From Oscillospiraceae bacterium (GTDB lineage: Bacteria > Bacillota > Clostridia > Oscillospirales > Ruminococcaceae), in NCBI GenBank assembly GCA_031260665.1, contig JAISLD010000036.1, forward strand, positions 1-64,000: a DNA stretch of 64,000 bases, given 5' to 3'. The position numbers were made by a program, and so were the translations under genes. The notes below the pieces were generated by a model. The model was not told the origin of the DNA, made no database searches, and saw only the letters and a program-made list of their open reading frames with translations. Shown in pieces: positions 8,820-16,392 of this stretch (within the stretch, counting starts at the first letter, position 1; every line of letters starts with the position of its first letter).

Positions 8820-9191
8820 ATGTCTTATTTGGCAATTAACGGTTATGAATTACCTCCTCCGAAGCGAGGAGTACACCCTATCGTAACTACGATGGTGGAC
8901 GCTGGCAGAAATGCCAACGGAGCAGTTGTGGGTCAGCGTGTGGGTCGAGACCAGTACAAGATAGACGGTCTTGAGTGGTCTTGGCTCACCGCCGCTCAAT
9001 GGAGTCGCATACTCAGTATTCTCAGCAGTTTCTTTGTGTATGTGACCTTCATTGACCCGGTGTCGAACTCCCCGAAGACCATCAAAATGTACCCCGGTGA
9101 TAGAACCGCCGAACCCTATTGGGTCGATGGGAACGGAAAGCCGACACACTACAGAAATTGCAAAATGAATCTTGTTGATGTTGGCGAGTAA
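8820..9191 (+). CDS. Small distal tail-associated protein
   Basis: A 123-residue protein between the tape measure and a large tail protein. It contains 'DAGRNANGAVVGQRVGRDQYKIDGLEWSWL', a pattern seen in small tail proteins of Clostridia phages at this locus. The C-terminal 'KMNLVDVGE' is a short strand. It has GGGGG-rich ribosome binding sequence before the ATG. It probably belongs to the tail tip near the distal tail protein. No catalytic function is evident, and the name is positional. Confidence 0.6.
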   Translation: MSYLAINGYELPPPKRGVHPIVTTMVDAGRNANGAVVGQRVGRDQYKIDGLEWSWLTAAQWSRILSILSSFFVYVTFIDPVSNSPKTIKMYPGDRTAEPYWVDGNGKPTHYRNCKMNLVDVGE

Positions 9192-9202
9192 GGAGTGATT
9201 TT

Positions 9203-11428
9203 ATGCAAAAAGTCTCAAAAGCATATCAAGATAGCATGAAATCTACTCTCCGAGAGAGGGCATACATCATGCTCTCTTTCGGGCTTGTCAATCAAGAAGC
9301 ACAGGCAAAAGCGAAAATTGCCCCCGGTGATTTCGCCTATTACTCAAACGACAGCAATGTCTTCGGTGAAAGTACCGATGATACCATATACGCTACGCTT
9401 GAGGAGGGTTTCACGAAGGTAGATGGCTCGATGTTCTTCCTTCCTCGGCAGAATCAGTCGAACACCTATCTCAATACAGGTCTTGTCAGCAGACAGCTTC
9501 TCACACAGGCGATTTTCGAGTTGACAATCAACCTCAACATGATTGCTACTGACTTCAAGGGTATTACCATCAATTTCGGTGAGAACTACCCGGTGAACTT
9601 CGACATGGTAGGCAGTGGCGGTCAGACCATCGAATATCGGAATAACACGAAGTCTCTGTTCACTACTGAGGAGGTTCTTGAAAACACGACTCAAGTCAAA
9701 CTGGTGGTCTACTCCATGAAAAACCCTCAGAGTAGGCTTCGTATCTACTCCGTCCGCTTTGGCTACGGTCTTGTTTATTATAACAACGATGTAATAAATT
9801 CGGCTCTTGATAGCTACGTTTCGCCCATCGGAGCGGACGTACCGCAGATTGACTTTACGGTACAGCTCAAGAACTACGACCATTACTTCAATGTCGATAA
9901 TCCAAAATCAGCAATCAACTTCCTTGAGACTGGACAGGAAATGGAAATCCACTACGGCTATCAGCTCCCCAATGGGGGCGGTATTGAGTGGATTCAAGGA
10001 AACCGTCTTCTTTGCTCCGAGTGGGAGTCGGACGATTACACAGCTACGATTCGCTGTCAAGACATCTTCCGTAATATGGACTCCGAGTTCTACAAGGGAA
10101 TGTACAACAGTGCAGGAGTGAGCTACTTCGATTTGGCAGTCGATGTTTTAGCGGACGCTGGCTTGGTGGATTACTACATCGACCCACAGCTCAAGACGCT
10201 ATTTACCAAGAACCCTTTGCCGAGGGTGAAGCACAAAGAAGCGTTGCAAATTATCGCCAATGCGTGTCGCTGTGTCCTGTCTCAGACAAGGCTCGGCAAG
10301 GTTCAGATAAAATCGAACTTTGTCCCGGAAGCGGCGGCAAGCACCGACAGCGAAGCGGCGTACTCCAACATTGCGAATATCTTAGACGGTTCGGACAAGG
10401 ACGAATATGGTTCGCTGGCAACCAACTACACAACAGTAGGCGGCACGATGTTCTTCCTTCCTCGAAATCTCAACGGAAATGTTCTCAACACTGGCTTTGT
10501 TTCAGCAGAGCAGTCCGGGGCAGACGGTACATTTCAGACAAATCCAATGATTACGGTTACGCAGGAAGTCGCTTGTATGTACTACGGCGTAAGACTGGTA
10601 TTCGGACACGCTCTCCCGGCAGAGTTCATCATTCGCACTTATAACGATGGTGCGTTGGTGACGGAGTATCATTGTGGCTCGGACGAAATTGAGAAGACAA
10701 CGATTCTTCATAATCCATTTGATGATTTCGATGTCATGACGATTGAGTTCGTAAAAACCGCTGAACCGTATAACCGCATTGTGCTTAACAATTTCAGTTT
10801 TGGCGATATAACGAGCTTCACCATGAGCCGCAACGATATGACCTCCTCTCCGAAAGCAATCAAGCAGGAGCTTGTGAAAGAGGTTGTTGTTCCTTGCTAC
10901 AGTTACCAAAACGGTACGGTTGAAGAAAGTCTTCTGAGCGAGGAGGTTACGGTTGTCGTTGGTGACGTAGAGACCTTCTTCGTGGGAGAACCCTCTTACA
11001 ATTTCAGAGCCGCTATCGAAAATGTGGCAAACGGTGTGACGATATTGGACTCCGGCAATTACTACGTCAAATTGCGATTTAATGTCACAGGCACACACCG
11101 ATTGGAGGTTTTCGGTTATCGCTACAAAATCGTTGAGCGGTACGCAGTGAAGTCCCTCAATAATCGTGGCAAAACAGTCAAATGGGAAAATCCTCTCATG
11201 TCGGATATAGCAATGGCTACCGACCTTGCCGAGTGGCTTGGAGACTATTACGCTTCCGGCATTGAGTACGAGTACACCACGAGAGGAAACCCGGAACTCG
11301 ATGTAAATGACATCATTTATCAAGAGAACGAGTTTCACAACGGCATGAAGGTGAACGTATATCGCCAAACTCTTGAGTTTAGTCAGAGCTTTTCGGGCAA
11401 GGTCACTGCTCGAAGGATAGGAGGTTAA
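9203..11428 (+). CDS. Large tail tip/baseplate structural protein with internal duplication
   Basis: A 741-residue protein with a strong TAAGGAG ribosome binding site, located where distal-tail and tail-associated proteins occur. It contains two related modules: one near residues 50-100 with 'GSMFFLPRQNQSNTYLNTG' and one near residues 400-440 with 'GTMFFLPRNLNGNVLNTG'. Both are preceded by an acidic segment and followed by a beta-rich domain, which suggests duplicated carbohydrate-binding-like or jelly-roll domains. A central segment ('IDFTVQLKNYDHYFNVDNP') resembles phage baseplate hub proteins. Its position just before the DGR target suggests it forms the platform for the receptor-binding protein. 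Function is inferred. Confidence 0.65.
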   Translation: MQKVSKAYQDSMKSTLRERAYIMLSFGLVNQEAQAKAKIAPGDFAYYSNDSNVFGESTDDTIYATLEEGFTKVDGSMFFLPRQNQSNTYLNTGLVSRQLLTQAIFELTINLNMIATDFKGITINFGENYPVNFDMVGSGGQTIEYRNNTKSLFTTEEVLENTTQVKLVVYSMKNPQSRLRIYSVRFGYGLVYYNNDVINSALDSYVSPIGADVPQIDFTVQLKNYDHYFNVDNPKSAINFLETGQEMEIHYGYQLPNGGGIEWIQGNRLLCSEWESDDYTATIRCQDIFRNMDSEFYKGMYNSAGVSYFDLAVDVLADAGLVDYYIDPQLKTLFTKNPLPRVKHKEALQIIANACRCVLSQTRLGKVQIKSNFVPEAAASTDSEAAYSNIANILDGSDKDEYGSLATNYTTVGGTMFFLPRNLNGNVLNTGFVSAEQSGADGTFQTNPMITVTQEVACMYYGVRLVFGHALPAEFIIRTYNDGALVTEYHCGSDEIEKTTILHNPFDDFDVMTIEFVKTAEPYNRIVLNNFSFGDITSFTMSRNDMTSSPKAIKQELVKEVVVPCYSYQNGTVEESLLSEEVTVVVGDVETFFVGEPSYNFRAAIENVANGVTILDSGNYYVKLRFNVTGTHRLEVFGYRYKIVERYAVKSLNNRGKTVKWENPLMSDIAMATDLAEWLGDYYASGIEYEYTTRGNPELDVNDIIYQENEFHNGMKVNVYRQTLEFSQSFSGKVTARRIGG

Positions 11429-11430
11429 AT

Positions 11431-11862
11431 ATGGCTTGGGAAACACCTAAAACTAACTGGCACGGCACGACTGACGCAAGCGGAAATTATGTCGGAGACA
11501 GGTTCAATGCGGTTGATTTCAACCGTATCAAGAACAATCTCACCTACCTTCGGGAATTGGCAATCAAGCTCTACGAGGAGTTCTTCATTGTGTCTCTTGG
11601 GGCTGACCGTACCCCTGTGAACTACTTTTATGCTGACGAAATCAATCAGCTTGAGGAAAATTTGGAGACCGTCAACACGAATACGCTTCGTAGGTCTTAC
11701 GGCTCTGCACCTGTCTACGTTGACAATGGCAATACCCCGGACTTTAACGAATTGAATCGGTTGGAACGTGCCATTCTCGACCTTTACGATAGACTCACCA
11801 ATGAGTTTGAGGGAAGACGAATGTTCACATGGAATTTCGGAATGAAAGGAGGAGGTTTATAA
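11431..11862 (+). CDS. Phage tail-associated protein, unknown function
   Basis: A 143-residue protein starting 2 bases after the previous stop, with AGGAGG upstream. It opens 'MAWETPKTNWHGTTD' and has two similar acidic/helical segments ('FNAVDFNRIKNNLTYLRELA' and 'DFNELNRLERAILDLYDR'), probably a small internal repeat. The next gene also begins 'MAW' and has an 'IDANRMNEALNTL' segment, so the two may be adapter proteins of one tail fibre. No function can be assigned from motifs. Confidence 0.6.
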   Translation: MAWETPKTNWHGTTDASGNYVGDRFNAVDFNRIKNNLTYLRELAIKLYEEFFIVSLGADRTPVNYFYADEINQLEENLETVNTNTLRRSYGSAPVYVDNGNTPDFNELNRLERAILDLYDRLTNEFEGRRMFTWNFGMKGGGL

Positions 11863-12555
11863 ATGGCATGGACACTATTACCTGTTAACTATACGGACGC
11901 TGTGTGGAGCGGACTCAAACGGTACAACCAAGTTAGTAACGAGGACGGTACTGTCTCGTTCCAAGATGTGACTCAGTATAGCAACAAAGAAACCTCGTTC
12001 TTCGGTGCTATAGACGCAAACCGTATGAACGAAGCACTAAACACTCTCATGTCTATGGTGGAGAACGGCACTGACCTTTACGGAGCGTTTCAGAACTACT
12101 TCAACACGCAAAAGGGATTGTTTGAGGACACCGCTGACGCTACCCAAGCGGATTTCACCTCTTACGTTGCCGCTCTGAGGGTCGAGGGAGACCATGCAAT
12201 CGACAGCATTAAGGTTGATTACAGAGCAGAAATGAACGTGTTTGAGAGTCAACAGCAAGCCCTTTTCACCACATGGTTTGATTTTATTAAGGGTCAACTC
12301 GGCTCAGACGTTGCCGGGAATTTGCAAAATCAAATCAACGCTCTTGACACGAAGACTGACGGTTTCGACCCTCGCACCACTGTTTTTTCGCAAGATGGCA
12401 AGAACATAACCGAGACCTACGGTGTCAAGAGAATCGAAACGGAGTTCGTGTCTAACAGCACGATTGTCCAAAAGCTCTACGAGAACAACGTGCTTGCTGT
12501 CACAAAGACAATCACATTCAATGCTGACGGAAGCATAAACGAGGAGGTAAATTAA
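11863..12555 (+). CDS. Tail fibre/adapter protein upstream of the DGR target
   Basis: A 230-residue protein starting immediately after the previous stop with AGGAGG upstream. The N-terminus 'MAWTLLPVNYTDAVWSGLKR' is followed by an alpha-helical region with 'GAFQNYFNTQKGLFEDTAD' and 'VFESQQQALFTTWFDFIKGQ', a pattern common in tail proteins of gut Firmicutes phages. The C-terminal 'VQKLYENNVLAVTKTITFNA' is beta-rich. It probably connects the tail tip to the receptor-binding protein encoded next. No enzymatic residues are visible. Confidence 0.6.
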   Translation: MAWTLLPVNYTDAVWSGLKRYNQVSNEDGTVSFQDVTQYSNKETSFFGAIDANRMNEALNTLMSMVENGTDLYGAFQNYFNTQKGLFEDTADATQADFTSYVAALRVEGDHAIDSIKVDYRAEMNVFESQQQALFTTWFDFIKGQLGSDVAGNLQNQINALDTKTDGFDPRTTVFSQDGKNITETYGVKRIETEFVSNSTIVQKLYENNVLAVTKTITFNADGSINEEVN

Positions 12556-14487
12556 ATGGGTTGGGCAGAAGCAAAATGGACGGTTGACAGTATCTTGCAG
12601 AAGATAGGTCAAGCTCCGAACAATATGAGAGCTTTTACAGCTTTCCCACTTTCTGCGACAAGTCTTGGGTTGCGCTTCTTAGAACCCGAAGACAGCTATG
12701 CGGACGGTAATCTTATTTGTTCTGTGAAGGGTGTCATGGTTCGCATGAGTACCACGGCTTATCCTACGAACATCAACGAAGGTACGCTTGTGGTTGACAA
12801 TCAAAACCTTGGAGCATATGAGACTGAGCCGTTTGTTATCGAAAATCTTACTGAGAGTACGGCTTACTACTTCTCGGCGTTCCCTTACTCCGTACAGGGA
12901 GTTTACAATTTGTCGAGCAACTCAAGTAACCGTTCCTCGGCTTCTCCTGCCGCCGGAGAAGCAGTCACGGTCAATGTAACCATTGATGATACGACAGGCT
13001 TCACCAGCGTCACGGTGACTTGTGTCAACGAGACTGACCCGGCGGCTACGTCAAGTAAAACCATCACTCCGACACTCAGCACAGCAAACTTTGTTGTTCC
13101 CATTGGTGACACCTATCATATCGGGTACGGTGCGGCGGACGGTTATTCCAAGCCGAACAACACGGCTCCCAAGGTCTCTGTGGCTGGTGCAAGCACGACC
13201 TATGAAGCGACTTATTACTATTTCTCCGCAACCATCAATGTCACTTACCCTGTGGGCGCAACCGTGACCTGTGTGTGCGAATCTACAAGCTATACCGCTC
13301 CTACCACTACTGGTAGCTATGCGTTTATAGTCCATAAGGTCGGCACTTGGGTTATCACTGCAACGCAAGGCTCAAACGTAGCGTCCACCTCTGTCGCAAT
13401 CACAACGGACGGTCAGACTGCCACCGTGGAACTTTCTTTCGTGAAAATCTACGGTATCAGCCGTGACATTACTTCGTCCTCTCCTGTTTGGGCGAGAACG
13501 GACAGTGCCGTTGGGAAGACCGCTACTGCTTCTGTGGGCGTAACCGCCGGGGTAAGTGATTTCGACATCTGTGAGCCTTGGAGCGGTATCGTGAGAGAAA
13601 CGCTTGCAAGCGGTGACGTGATGGTGAAGATTCCGAAATTCTACTTCCAACGCTACAAAGAGGGCAATGTTGAACATATCAGAATCGCTGATAAGTCCAC
13701 CCAAGGATTCACAGTTCACCCTCTATTCAAACACGCAGGAGTGGAAAGAGACTTCGCCTATGTCGGTGCTTACAAGACTTCCAGCAATAACAAATCTGTT
13801 TCCGGGGCAAGTCCGCAAGCGTCTCAAACAAGGGCAGTGTTCCGTACAAATGCGAAAGCAAAGGGTAGCGGTTGGGGATTGATTGACATTGCGGCTCTGT
13901 CTGCGATTCAAATGCTTATTCTCGTGGAGTTCGCAACGAACAATGTGCAGACCGCAATCGGTAGAGGATATTGCGACAGCAACAGTGCCGCACTCAGCGT
14001 AGGTTCTTGCAATACTGTTCCGAACCTCACTGGTAGACCTTCCGGCACGGACAGTAAGACCGATGTCGTATGGAGAGGTATCGAAGGGCTGTGGGGCAAT
14101 GTTTGGGAATGGGTAGACGGTGTGAACTGGAATGACGGTACTTATTATGTCTGCAATGACCCTTCCAAGTATGCAGATGATACCGCAACCAACTACACAC
14201 AGCTTTCCTTCGCAGGAGCTACGAACTGGTCTTCCTCCTATATCACCACCGAGGGGCTTGACACAGGTAGCAATGCTCATATCATGCTTCCTTCCGCCGC
14301 CGGAAGCGGTAGCGAGACCACATATCAGTGTGACGCTTGCTGGTCTTCTACAGGTTGGCGGGTGTTCCAACGCGGCGGTGCTTGGGTTGATGGGTCGGCG
14401 TGCGGTCTGTTTGCGGCTCATTTGGGCAACGCTTCCTCGACTTCCGGCGTGTACGTTGGCTCTCGCCTGCTTTATTTGCCCTCCTAA
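12556..14487 (+). CDS. DGR target: receptor-binding-type protein with C-terminal variable C-type-lectin-like domain
   Basis: A 643-residue protein. Residues about 1-130 carry a fibronectin-like segment, about 130-300 carry Ig-like/carbohydrate-binding repeats, and about 300-643 form a formylglycine-generating-enzyme/C-type-lectin-like domain ('AIQMLILVEFATNN', 'GLWGNVWEWVDGVNW'). The last 43 residues hold the variable repeat: 'RGGAWVDGSACGLF' against the template-coded HGGNWNNGSKCGLF. Variable positions are R606, A609, V611, D612, A615, A620, H622, G624, A626, T629, G631, V632, Y633, V634 and also W601 and R602. This is the architecture of known DGR-diversified ligand-binding proteins such as Mtd. 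It likely binds the host surface; the ligand is unknown. Confidence 0.88.
   Translation: MGWAEAKWTVDSILQKIGQAPNNMRAFTAFPLSATSLGLRFLEPEDSYADGNLICSVKGVMVRMSTTAYPTNINEGTLVVDNQNLGAYETEPFVIENLTESTAYYFSAFPYSVQGVYNLSSNSSNRSSASPAAGEAVTVNVTIDDTTGFTSVTVTCVNETDPAATSSKTITPTLSTANFVVPIGDTYHIGYGAADGYSKPNNTAPKVSVAGASTTYEATYYYFSATINVTYPVGATVTCVCESTSYTAPTTTGSYAFIVHKVGTWVITATQGSNVASTSVAITTDGQTATVELSFVKIYGISRDITSSSPVWARTDSAVGKTATASVGVTAGVSDFDICEPWSGIVRETLASGDVMVKIPKFYFQRYKEGNVEHIRIADKSTQGFTVHPLFKHAGVERDFAYVGAYKTSSNNKSVSGASPQASQTRAVFRTNAKAKGSGWGLIDIAALSAIQMLILVEFATNNVQTAIGRGYCDSNSAALSVGSCNTVPNLTGRPSGTDSKTDVVWRGIEGLWGNVWEWVDGVNWNDGTYYVCNDPSKYADDTATNYTQLSFAGATNWSSSYITTEGLDTGSNAHIMLPSAAGSGSETTYQCDACWSSTGWRVFQRGGAWVDGSACGLFAAHLGNASSTSGVYVGSRLLYLPS
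14354..14473 (+). repeat. DGR variable repeat (VR) at the 3' end of the target gene
   Basis: Aligned to 14567-14686 with a constant offset of 213 bases and no gaps. Over 14356-14473 (118 bases) there are 25 mismatches. 24 fall on adenines of the template copy (24 of its 32 adenines), replaced by G, C or T; one is a template C read as T (14450 versus 14663). The two bases before (14354, 14355) are further A-to-G and A-to-T changes. The last identical part, GGCTCTCGCCT with CTT, is the likely initiation-of-mutagenic-homology end. The repeat covers codons 601-639 of the target. Confidence 0.95.
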
Positions 14488-14493
14488 GGGGGT

Positions 14494-14513
14494 GTGGGGG
14501 ATTTCTCCCCCAC
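14494..14513. repeat. DGR target-recognition inverted repeat (8-bp stem, 4-base loop)
   Basis: GTGGGGGA (14494-14501), loop TTTC, TCCCCCAC (14506-14513): a perfect 8-bp palindromic stem with a 4-base loop, 7 bases after the target stop and 20 bases after the VR. On the minus strand the loop reads GAAA. In phage BPP-1 an 8-bp inverted repeat with a 4-base GNRA-like loop just after VR is needed for retargeting. The TR copy lacks it, as in BPP-1. It has no following T-run, so it is unlikely to be a simple terminator. Confidence 0.75.
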
Positions 14514-14566
14514 AAGTGGGTTGAGCAAATGAAAGAGAAGAACTCATGAGCAACAAGGCGAACAGT

Positions 14567-14686
14567 AAAAGCGAGTGTTCCAACACGGCGGTAATTGGAA
14601 TAATGGGTCGAAATGCGGTCTGTTTACGGCTAATTTGAACAACACTTCCTCGAATTCCAACACGAACATTGGCTCTCGCCTACTTT
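14567..14686 (+). repeat. DGR template repeat (TR)
   Basis: A non-coding copy of the VR lying between the target gene and the reverse transcriptase. In the VR-equivalent frame it carries nine AAY codons, the hallmark of DGR templates because adenine mutagenesis of AAY gives many amino acids but no stop codon. It would encode HGGNWNNGSKCGLF-like sequence and is preceded by an in-frame TAA, so it is not itself translated in that frame. It is expected to be transcribed and reverse-transcribed with adenine-directed errors, then copied into the VR. Confidence 0.95.
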
Positions 14687-14801
14687 TGTTAAAGCGTAAA
14701 AACCATAAAATACTGTTTCGCCGTACCCATTGGTAAAAAATAGTTTGGAGGGATAGGGTCAGTAGGTTCATTCTCGAAAGCCCTATAAGAGACAAAAGCA
14801 G
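14687..14801 (+). ncRNA. DGR spacer RNA region between TR and RT (putative)
   Basis: 115 bases separate the TR from the RT start codon and contain no plausible gene. In BPP-1 the RNA spacer downstream of TR primes and templates cDNA synthesis, so the corresponding region here is the likely functional TR-spacer RNA. It is A-rich with purine runs and has short complementarities such as GAAAGCCCT with AGGGATAGGG. No dedicated promoter is obvious, so it is probably made by read-through of the late operon. Role inferred from position only. Confidence 0.5.
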
Positions 14802-15899
14802 ATGAAAAGATTTGGATTCCTATACGAACAGATAGTCTCGGTTGAAAACTGCAAAGCGGCTATTATAAATGCTTCTGCGAAGAAACGAAGACGAAAGTCT
14901 GTGCAGGACATCACGAGCAATTTGGATTACTATGCTTCCGATTTATCGAAGCGGTTGATTGCTTTGGATTTCCTCACACCCTACAGAACTCGAATGATAA
15001 GGGACGGTCTTTCGGGGAAACAGAGGGAGCTACAAATACCTTCCTTTTACCCCGACCAATGCGCTCACCACGCAATCGTACAGATACTTCAACCTATCTT
15101 TATGAAATCGTCTTACCATTGGAGTTGCGCAAATATACCCAACAGGGGAATAGACCGTGCTTGCAAAGGCGTGGAGAGAGCCACGGTGAGAGACACCAAA
15201 CACGCAAAATACTGCGTGAAGATGGACATTCACAAATTCTATCCCTCTATTCCGCACGACAAACTCAAGGCTCGTCTTCGAGAGAAAATCAAGGACGAGA
15301 AAGCACTACAGATTATCGACAAGGTAATTGACTCCCATTCTCCGGGAATTCCAATCGGGAATTACACCTCGCCGTGGTTGGCGGAGTTCTATCTTCAACC
15401 GTTGGACTGGTTCATCAAACAGACGCTTGGGGTAAGACACTATATCCGCTATGCCGATGATTTGGTGCTAATAGGCAGTAACAAGCGAGAACTGCGAAAA
15501 GCAATGAACGCCATCATGGAGTTCATAAAGGACTTGGGCATGGAAGTGAAGCACGATTACCAGTTGTTTCGGATTCAGCGAAATTGCAAAGAGAAGAAAC
15601 AGCGCAAAGGTCGAAAGATTGACTTCGTTGGTAGGTGCTTCGGGATAGGTTTTACCACTATCCGAAAGAGACGTGCGCTGGCTCTTATGAGACAGAGCAG
15701 ATATATTCAGAAGCTCCAACGGACAAATCGTCCTGTGCCGTACAGAGTGGCTTCCGGCTTCTTGTCTCGATGTGCCTGTTTCAAACACACCAACTCGCAA
15801 GCTATGAAGAAAAAATACTACGACACTGTGAACATCAAAAAGCTAAAGGAGGTAATCAGCAATGAGAGTAAGAGGAAATGTCTCGCCCAATGCGCTTGA
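14802..15899 (+). CDS. DGR reverse transcriptase
   Basis: A 365-residue RT. Visible motifs: 'CVKMDIHKFYPSIPHDKL' (catalytic Asp about 142), 'GIPIGNYTSPWLAEFYL' (motif 4, residues 183-199), and 'HYIRYADDLVLIG' (catalytic YADD, residues 217-220). The thumb-like C-terminus is basic. DGR RTs usually have [IVL]GxxxSQ in motif 4; here it is IGNYTSP, so the SQ glutamine is proline. The gene follows the TR and is the only RT in view, and the adenine-specific VR/TR pattern identifies the class. Its ribosome binding site is poor, suggesting low expression. Its 3' end overlaps the next gene by 38 bases. Confidence 0.92.
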   Translation: MKRFGFLYEQIVSVENCKAAIINASAKKRRRKSVQDITSNLDYYASDLSKRLIALDFLTPYRTRMIRDGLSGKQRELQIPSFYPDQCAHHAIVQILQPIFMKSSYHWSCANIPNRGIDRACKGVERATVRDTKHAKYCVKMDIHKFYPSIPHDKLKARLREKIKDEKALQIIDKVIDSHSPGIPIGNYTSPWLAEFYLQPLDWFIKQTLGVRHYIRYADDLVLIGSNKRELRKAMNAIMEFIKDLGMEVKHDYQLFRIQRNCKEKKQRKGRKIDFVGRCFGIGFTTIRKRRALALMRQSRYIQKLQRTNRPVPYRVASGFLSRCACFKHTNSQAMKKKYYDTVNIKKLKEVISNESKRKCLAQCA

Positions 15900-16200
15900 C
15901 ATCGAACCGTATGCCCCTACGTTGGGGTATGTGGAGGTCAGACTTCGTGAGAATATCAATGAACTCTCCGTATCTGACGAAATGACCGAGACCCCCATCA
16001 CAATGTACGAATATGACGAGTACACGTTCGTTCTGAGGGAAAAGGAGGGTTTACAGGCGGACATCGAAGCCAATATGGACGATTGGCTTACGACAGGCCG
16101 CACCTTGGAGGTTGACCCAATGGCAACGCTATATGTAACTGCGAGAGTCAGTGCCATTGACGAATACACGGAGGAACTTATCAAGGAGGGATTACTGTAA
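15862..16200 (+). CDS. Small phage tail-region protein upstream of XkdX-like gene
   Basis: A 112-residue acidic protein starting inside the RT gene with a strong AAAGGAGG ribosome binding site at 15845-15852. It is beta-rich in the middle ('TPITMYEYDEYTFVLREKEG') and ends with 'YTEELIKEGLL'. Proteins of this style precede XkdX genes in tail modules. It was considered as an Avd accessory factor, but Avd proteins are basic four-helix bundles and this one is acidic and strand-rich. Function unknown. Confidence 0.65.
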   Translation: MRVRGNVSPNALDIEPYAPTLGYVEVRLRENINELSVSDEMTETPITMYEYDEYTFVLREKEGLQADIEANMDDWLTTGRTLEVDPMATLYVTARVSAIDEYTEELIKEGLL

Positions 16201-16361
16201 TGAGTACCTTAGTCGAAAGTTTGAAAAGGCTTTACACAAAGCAAAGGCTCACCAAAGAGCAAATGGTCGAAAGGGTTGAAAAAGGTACTATCACGGCGGA
16301 GGAGTACAAATATGTCACCACTGAGGAGTATGTTTTGCCGGGAGATTCGCCCATAGGCTAA
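16200..16361 (+). CDS. XkdX-like small phage protein (53 residues)
   Basis: A 53-residue ORF too short for the ORF track. It begins at ATG 16200, overlapping the previous stop (TAATG), preceded by AAGGAGG. The sequence 'LKRLYTKQRLTKEQMVERVE' and 'GTITAEEYKYVTTEEY' follows the XkdX pattern (hydrophobic/Tyr helix, then G-x-I-T-x-E-E-Y). XkdX proteins are small tail-module proteins of Bacillus/Clostridia phages of unknown exact role. Overlap and ribosome binding site strongly support that it is real. Confidence 0.75.
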   Translation: MSTLVESLKRLYTKQRLTKEQMVERVEKGTITAEEYKYVTTEEYVLPGDSPIG

Positions 16362-16392
16362 TCCGAGAAAACCTTAAAAGGGAGGACACCAT

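Noticed and set aside
10502-11446. 314-residue minus-strand ORF opposite the tail tip gene
   Set aside because: Antisense of a confidently coding gene, without domain pattern or a ribosome binding site.
13723-14586. 287-residue minus-strand ORF over the DGR target and TR
   Set aside because: It is antisense to the target gene and VR; its composition reflects the complementary strand, and no start signal is present.
14546-14638. Short + ORF starting before TR (MSNKANSKSEC...)
   Set aside because: It runs through the TR in another frame and has no ribosome binding site; TR function does not need translation.
14802-15899. RT as part of a retron or group II intron
   Set aside because: No msr/msd-like or intron RNA structure is evident, and the adenine-specific VR/TR relation is diagnostic of a DGR.
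15862-16200. 112-residue gene as an Avd accessory factor
   Set aside because: Acidic and beta-rich, whereas Avd is a basic four-helix bundle; it better fits the XkdX-adjacent tail module.
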